Positions 8,389 to 10,212 of a stretch of 10,212 nt of DNA are shown piece by piece; within the stretch, counting starts at the first letter, position 1, and every line of letters starts with the position of its first letter. Where the stretch lies: contig JALWAF010000088.1 in the NCBI GenBank assembly GCA_027016355.1, positions 1 through 10,212 of the forward strand, written 5' to 3'. Position numbers and translations under genes: made by a program. This DNA comes from Candidatus Moraniibacteriota bacterium. GTDB taxonomy: Bacteria; Patescibacteriota; Minisyncoccia; Moranbacterales; GCA-2747515. A model generated the notes under the pieces. That model had not been told where the DNA came from. It searched no databases and saw nothing but the letters and a program-made list of their open reading frames with translations.

Positions 8389-8880
8389 CTAGATTTCTCG
8401 CACATCCAATAAACTAATTTCATGAAATTTTACAGCACAATTATCAAATTCTATAATCAATTCTGGGTTTATATCTCTTTTGTAAGCATTTAGATTAAAA
8501 TCAATATTTTTATATTTTGCACGAAAGTCTTTTAATGTGCCACTAATTACAAATTCTGCATGTTCCAATCCATTTTTATACATATTATTTTCCTTTGGTG
8601 CTAAAACCTCAATTCCACTAATTTTAAATCTATTATAAACCAATGGTTGTTCAAACCGACCAACTAATATATTTCTCCCACCAAATTCTTTATCGCTATA
8701 TACTTTAAAAAATGATAGCAATTCTTTTTTGATTTCTTCATACTTTAAAATACTATCTGTGCGATATGCAATATGATCCAATTCTACGAGATCATCCAAG
8801 GATACACCAACAGTTTTCAAATTATCAAAAATTTTGTCCAAAAAAGATTCATAATCACCAATAATAGATTCAATATTCAT
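8389..8880 (-). CDS. yecM: YecM-like protein, VOC/glyoxalase-fold family
   Basis: This 163-residue soluble protein matches the YecM pattern I know from Enterobacteria: an N-terminal helical part, then LDHIAYR at 34-40, a conserved GRNILVGRFEQPL segment at 68-80, IEVLAPK at 90-96, YKNGLEHAEFVI at 101-112 and a final AVKFHEISL at 149-157. His36 and His107, with an acidic residue such as Glu143, are candidates for the metal site expected of this fold (inference). YecM proteins have a solved structure but no firmly assigned reaction, so no substrate is proposed. It is first in the minus-strand row, preceded by a likely promoter and followed 53 bp later by the membrane protein gene, which has its own -10 element; a functional link is therefore uncertain. 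The 20 bases ahead of the ATG are A/T only apart from one C and one G, with no Shine-Dalgarno site. Confidence 0.8.
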   Translation of the reverse strand: MNIESIIGDYESFLDKIFDNLKTVGVSLDDLVELDHIAYRTDSILKYEEIKKELLSFFKVYSDKEFGGRNILVGRFEQPLVYNRFKISGIEVLAPKENNMYKNGLEHAEFVISGTLKDFRAKYKNIDFNLNAYKRDINPELIIEFDNCAVKFHEISLLDVREI

Positions 8881-8919
8881 ATTTTTATATTCAAATTTAG
8901 TTTAGAAGACTACATTACT

Positions 8920-8947
8920 ATTTTATCATATATCAGATTAACGCCAA
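8920..8947 (-). promoter_or_regulatory. Promoter for the YecM-like gene and possibly the whole minus-strand row
   Basis: On the minus strand TTGGCG (8947-8942) is followed after 16 bp by TAAAAT (8925-8920). The bases TGA just before the hexamer make it an extended -10. The predicted start near 8913 gives a leader of about 33 nt. It is back-to-back with the plus-strand promoter at 9002-9029, so the intervening bases could hold shared control sites; no clear operator palindrome was seen there. Confidence 0.5.
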
Positions 8948-9001
8948 AGTAACGAGTTTAACATTAGAGTTTAAATTTCATTAAATTATTTAACAATATA
9001 C

Positions 9002-9029
9002 TTGTCATATAAATATAAAGTGCTATACT
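9002..9029 (+). promoter_or_regulatory. Strong sigma-70-type promoter of the two-gene plus-strand unit
   Basis: TTGTCA (9002-9007) and TATACT (9024-9029) are separated by 16 bp, and TGC directly before the -10 makes it an extended -10. Each hexamer is one base off consensus. Transcription would begin near 9036, giving a leader of about 46 nt that ends in a consensus ribosome binding site. It is the best-formed promoter in the window. Confidence 0.65.
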
Positions 9030-9065
9030 TAAGTCCATAAAAATATTCCTAAATTTTAAAATAGT

Positions 9066-9073
9066 AAAGGAGG
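9066..9073 (+). promoter_or_regulatory. Consensus Shine-Dalgarno site of the 112-residue gene
   Basis: AAAGGAGG lies 8 bases ahead of the ATG at 9082 and fixes that start. It stands out because none of the seven minus-strand genes has a comparable site. Confidence 0.85.
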
Positions 9074-9081
9074 ATATTAAA

Positions 9082-9420
9082 ATGGAATTTTATTTATTTA
9101 ATTGTCGTCCCTTAAAAATGGTATCTAATAATACTAATATACTAGGTTCTGTCGCAATCTATACAGCATTTCAACCAAAGCATCATGTTTGTTGTGACAT
9201 TATCATTTTTTTCTCTAATGACAAAAAAATAGGTACACAATGCACCATGATTGAGGAAACTCCTCAATTGCTTGATCCTGAACTTGATATTGATATACTA
9301 GAAATGTTTAATTTATATATTGAAGAAAATGAATTTCAAAAAGTATGTCTAACAGAAAATATATCAAAAAATATTATTGATAATGCCATGCCGATGGAAG
9401 ATCAACTAGTTACACATTGA
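9082..9420 (+). CDS. Unknown 112-residue protein, first gene of the plus-strand unit
   Basis: I do not recognise this protein. The gene is supported by a good promoter, a near-perfect ribosome binding site and a clean TGA stop, not by similarity. Residues 1-55 look like a small beta-rich unit: MEFYLFNCRPL, LGSVAIYTAF at 21-30, and VCCDIIIFFSNDKK at 36-49, with alternating hydrophobic residues. Residues 57-112 are acidic and probably helical (LDPELDIDILEMF, YIEENEFQ). Four cysteines (C8, C37, C38, C54) and His34-His35 are not spaced like a classic zinc finger. There is no signal peptide or membrane helix, so it should be cytosolic. Two divergent promoters separate it from the YecM-like gene, and 48 bp separate it from the next small gene, with which it is probably co-transcribed. 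It could be a lineage-specific, highly expressed small protein. Confidence 0.65.
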   Translation: MEFYLFNCRPLKMVSNNTNILGSVAIYTAFQPKHHVCCDIIIFFSNDKKIGTQCTMIEETPQLLDPELDIDILEMFNLYIEENEFQKVCLTENISKNIIDNAMPMEDQLVTH

Positions 9421-9457
9421 TAAATTTCATTTATCCACAAATTGTGATTAAACTCAT

Positions 9458-9463
9458 GGAGGA
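9458..9463 (+). promoter_or_regulatory. Shine-Dalgarno site of the 85-residue gene
   Basis: GGAGGA ends 5 bases ahead of the ATG at 9469 and supports that start over later in-frame methionines. The second gene thus has its own strong initiation signal rather than depending on coupling to the first. Confidence 0.8.
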
Positions 9464-9468
9464 AAGTT

Positions 9469-9726
9469 ATGTCAGAAACTCAAAATATAGCACTAGAACC
9501 AAATATTATTAATACAATCCGTCGAAAATTAGAAATGGAATGGCCAGGTGAATCTATTTATTTTTTTGATAGAAACAATCAACCAAATAATGATGGATGG
9601 AGGGCTATTGAATTATGGTCAAGGCGTAATGCTATTCCCGACAAAACATTTTGTTGTATCATATGTGAACTTAATCACTCGCACACACTATGCCCTGGAT
9701 GTAACATGCCAGCAATTATTGATTGA
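9469..9726 (+). CDS. Unknown 85-residue protein with a C-terminal zinc-knuckle-like cysteine cluster
   Basis: I do not recognise this protein as a whole. Residues 8-24 (LEPNIINTIRRKLEMEW) look helical; 27-58 are polar and include YFFDRNNQ and WRAIELWSRR. The end holds C63-I-I-C66, eight residues, then C75-P-G-C78. That CxxC-x8-CxxC spacing, with CPGC as the second knuckle, is typical of a small treble-clef or ribbon zinc site; His70 and His72 lie between the pairs and Cys62 adds a fifth cysteine. Zinc binding is an inference from spacing. Such modules commonly bind nucleic acid or protein partners, but nothing here decides which. The gene follows the 112-residue gene by 48 bp, has its own GGAGGA, and is followed within 23 bp by an intrinsic terminator. 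Its stop codon lies inside a 14-bp tandem duplication. Confidence 0.7.
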   Translation: MSETQNIALEPNIINTIRRKLEMEWPGESIYFFDRNNQPNNDGWRAIELWSRRNAIPDKTFCCIICELNHSHTLCPGCNMPAIID

Positions 9727-9744
9727 ATTATATTGATTGAATTA
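9717..9744 (+). repeat. Perfect 14-bp tandem duplication over a stop codon
   Basis: TATTGATTGAATTA occurs twice, head to tail, at 9717-9730 and 9731-9744. The first copy includes the last codons and the TGA stop of the 85-residue gene; the second repeats them just outside. The second copy also begins a 14-bp palindrome (TTGAATTAATTCAA, 9737-9750) that abuts the terminator. Replication slippage is the likeliest origin. Confidence 0.85.
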
Positions 9745-9748
9745 ATTC

Positions 9749-9789
9749 AAATGTCCAATAGGAAATTTCCTATTGGACATTTATTTTTT
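9749..9789 (+). terminator. Intrinsic terminator of the plus-strand unit (34-bp perfect palindrome plus T-run)
   Basis: Bases 9749-9782 form a perfect palindrome of two 17-base arms, AAATGTCCAATAGGAAA and its complement, which would fold as about a 15-bp stem with a tight four-base loop. A run of six T (9784-9789) follows on the plus strand. The minus strand lacks a T-run after the stem, so it should act mainly on transcripts leaving the 85-residue gene. Confidence 0.88.
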
Positions 9790-9808
9790 ATACACTATTT
9801 CACATAAC

Positions 9809-9842
9809 ACAAAAACCACAACTTATTTGTTGTGGTTTTTGT
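9809..9842. terminator. Bidirectional intrinsic terminator between the convergent small-gene unit and dnaK
   Basis: ACAAAAACCACAAC (9809-9822) pairs with GTTGTGGTTTTTGT (9829-9842) around a six-base loop. Both strands read a stem ending in TTTTT, so it can stop transcription either way. An outer 7-bp pairing, ACTATTT (9794-9800) with AAATAGT (9844-9850), could extend it with an asymmetric bulge. It begins 24 bp past the dnaK stop codon and is the likely dnaK terminator. Confidence 0.85.
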
Positions 9843-9866
9843 AAAATAGTATCTCAAAAAGACTAA

Positions 9867-10212
9867 CTATTTTTTATCATCTTCTTTTTTCTCTTCACTA
9901 TCAGTAGATTTATTATCCTCCTTTTCATCTGATTCTTCTACTTCTGCTTCTTTTGGACCATCTTCTTTTTTGTCCTCGGAACTTGCAGCAGCTTGTGCCT
10001 CTTGAGCTGCTTTGTAAAGTTTTTCACCAATCGTCTGAGCTGCCGTTGAAAGCTCTTCTGTTGCTTTTTTAATCTTTTCGCTATCAGCTTTTTCGTCTTT
10101 TAAGTCTTCTTTTGGTGCTTCTAGTTTTTCTTCAACTGGTTTTTTTTCATCATCTGTAAGTTTATCACCAGCATCCTTAATAGCCTTCTCAGTCGTAAAT
10201 ACAAGTGTGTCT
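9867..10212 (-). CDS. dnaK: DnaK (Hsp70), C-terminal 114 residues (start outside the window)
   Basis: Only the end of the gene is present: 114 codons and a TAG stop. DnaK is the ATP-driven Hsp70 chaperone that binds exposed hydrophobic peptides with DnaJ and GrpE in the cytosol. The visible part is the helical lid of the substrate-binding domain: DTLVFTTEKAIKDAGDKL at the start, then KPVEEKLEAPKEDL and EKIKKATEELSTAAQTIGEKLYKAAQEAQAAA, which align well with known DnaK lids. The nucleotide-binding domain lies beyond base 10212. The tail after the lid (last 38 residues) is a low-complexity Lys/Glu/Asp/Ser stretch ending in EDDKK, in place of the common DAEFEEV-type ending. The gene is convergent with the two small plus-strand genes and shares a bidirectional terminator with them. 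Confidence 0.95.
   Translation of the reverse strand, partial: DTLVFTTEKAIKDAGDKLTDDEKKPVEEKLEAPKEDLKDEKADSEKIKKATEELSTAAQTIGEKLYKAAQEAQAAASSEDKKEDGPKEAEVEESDEKEDNKSTDSEEKKEDDKK

Noticed and set aside
9082..9726. The two small genes as a toxin-antitoxin pair
   Set aside because: The sizes fit, but the genes are 48 bp apart with independent strong Shine-Dalgarno sites, and no toxin fold, catalytic motif or DNA-binding antitoxin motif is visible.
9548..9736. A 62-codon frame overlapping the 85-residue gene in another frame
   Set aside because: It has no Shine-Dalgarno site, while the overlapping gene has one and a cysteine cluster with meaningful spacing.
1..10212. tRNA, rRNA, CRISPR arrays, insertion sequences or attachment sites
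   Set aside because: No cloverleaf-like T-loop consensus in a suitable context, no regularly spaced repeats, no transposase or integrase frame and no terminal inverted repeats were seen on either strand.

Overview
This AT-rich window looks like chromosomal DNA of a Candidate Phyla Radiation (Patescibacteria) bacterium. The clues are a DUF4012 protein, a penicillin-binding protein with a distinctive charged C-terminal extension, and a membrane-anchored, Clp-like double AAA+ ATPase. That placement is inferred from gene content and protein style; no rRNA gene is present to fix it.

Layout: positions 1-8880 hold seven genes on the minus strand with short gaps (8-65 bp). In transcription order they are a YecM-like protein (8880-8389), a six-helix membrane protein of unknown function (8335-7286), the membrane-anchored Clp/HSP100-like ATPase (7261-4802), a small four-helix membrane protein (4773-4372), a GT4 glycosyltransferase with a GTG start (4306-3122), a bifunctional class A penicillin-binding protein (3113-891), and the N-terminal 278 residues of a DUF4012 protein that leaves the window at base 1. 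A promoter-like site precedes the YecM gene, and an extended -10 site precedes the six-helix membrane protein. Promoter-like sites further down are weak, so much of the row may be one long transcript.

A 201-bp intergenic region (8881-9081) carries divergent promoters. To its right, a two-gene plus-strand unit (9082-9420 and 9469-9726) encodes two small proteins I do not recognise; the second ends in a CxxC-x8-CxxC zinc-knuckle-like cluster. Both have strong Shine-Dalgarno sites, unlike all seven minus-strand genes. The unit ends in a perfect 34-bp palindromic terminator. A second, bidirectional hairpin follows and also serves the convergent dnaK gene, whose last 114 codons lie at 9867-10212 on the minus strand.

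How the genes may work together: the glycosyltransferase, penicillin-binding protein and perhaps DUF4012 protein point to cell-envelope building. The ATPase and its upstream membrane protein look like a membrane-bound protein-remodelling module. The ATPase is the most interesting object here. Its first AAA+ ring has lost the Walker A lysine and Walker B glutamate. The second ring keeps the catalytic residues but lacks the GYVG-type pore loop. There is no Clp N-domain, ClpB middle domain or visible ClpP-docking loop. No tRNA, rRNA, CRISPR array, insertion sequence or transposase was seen.
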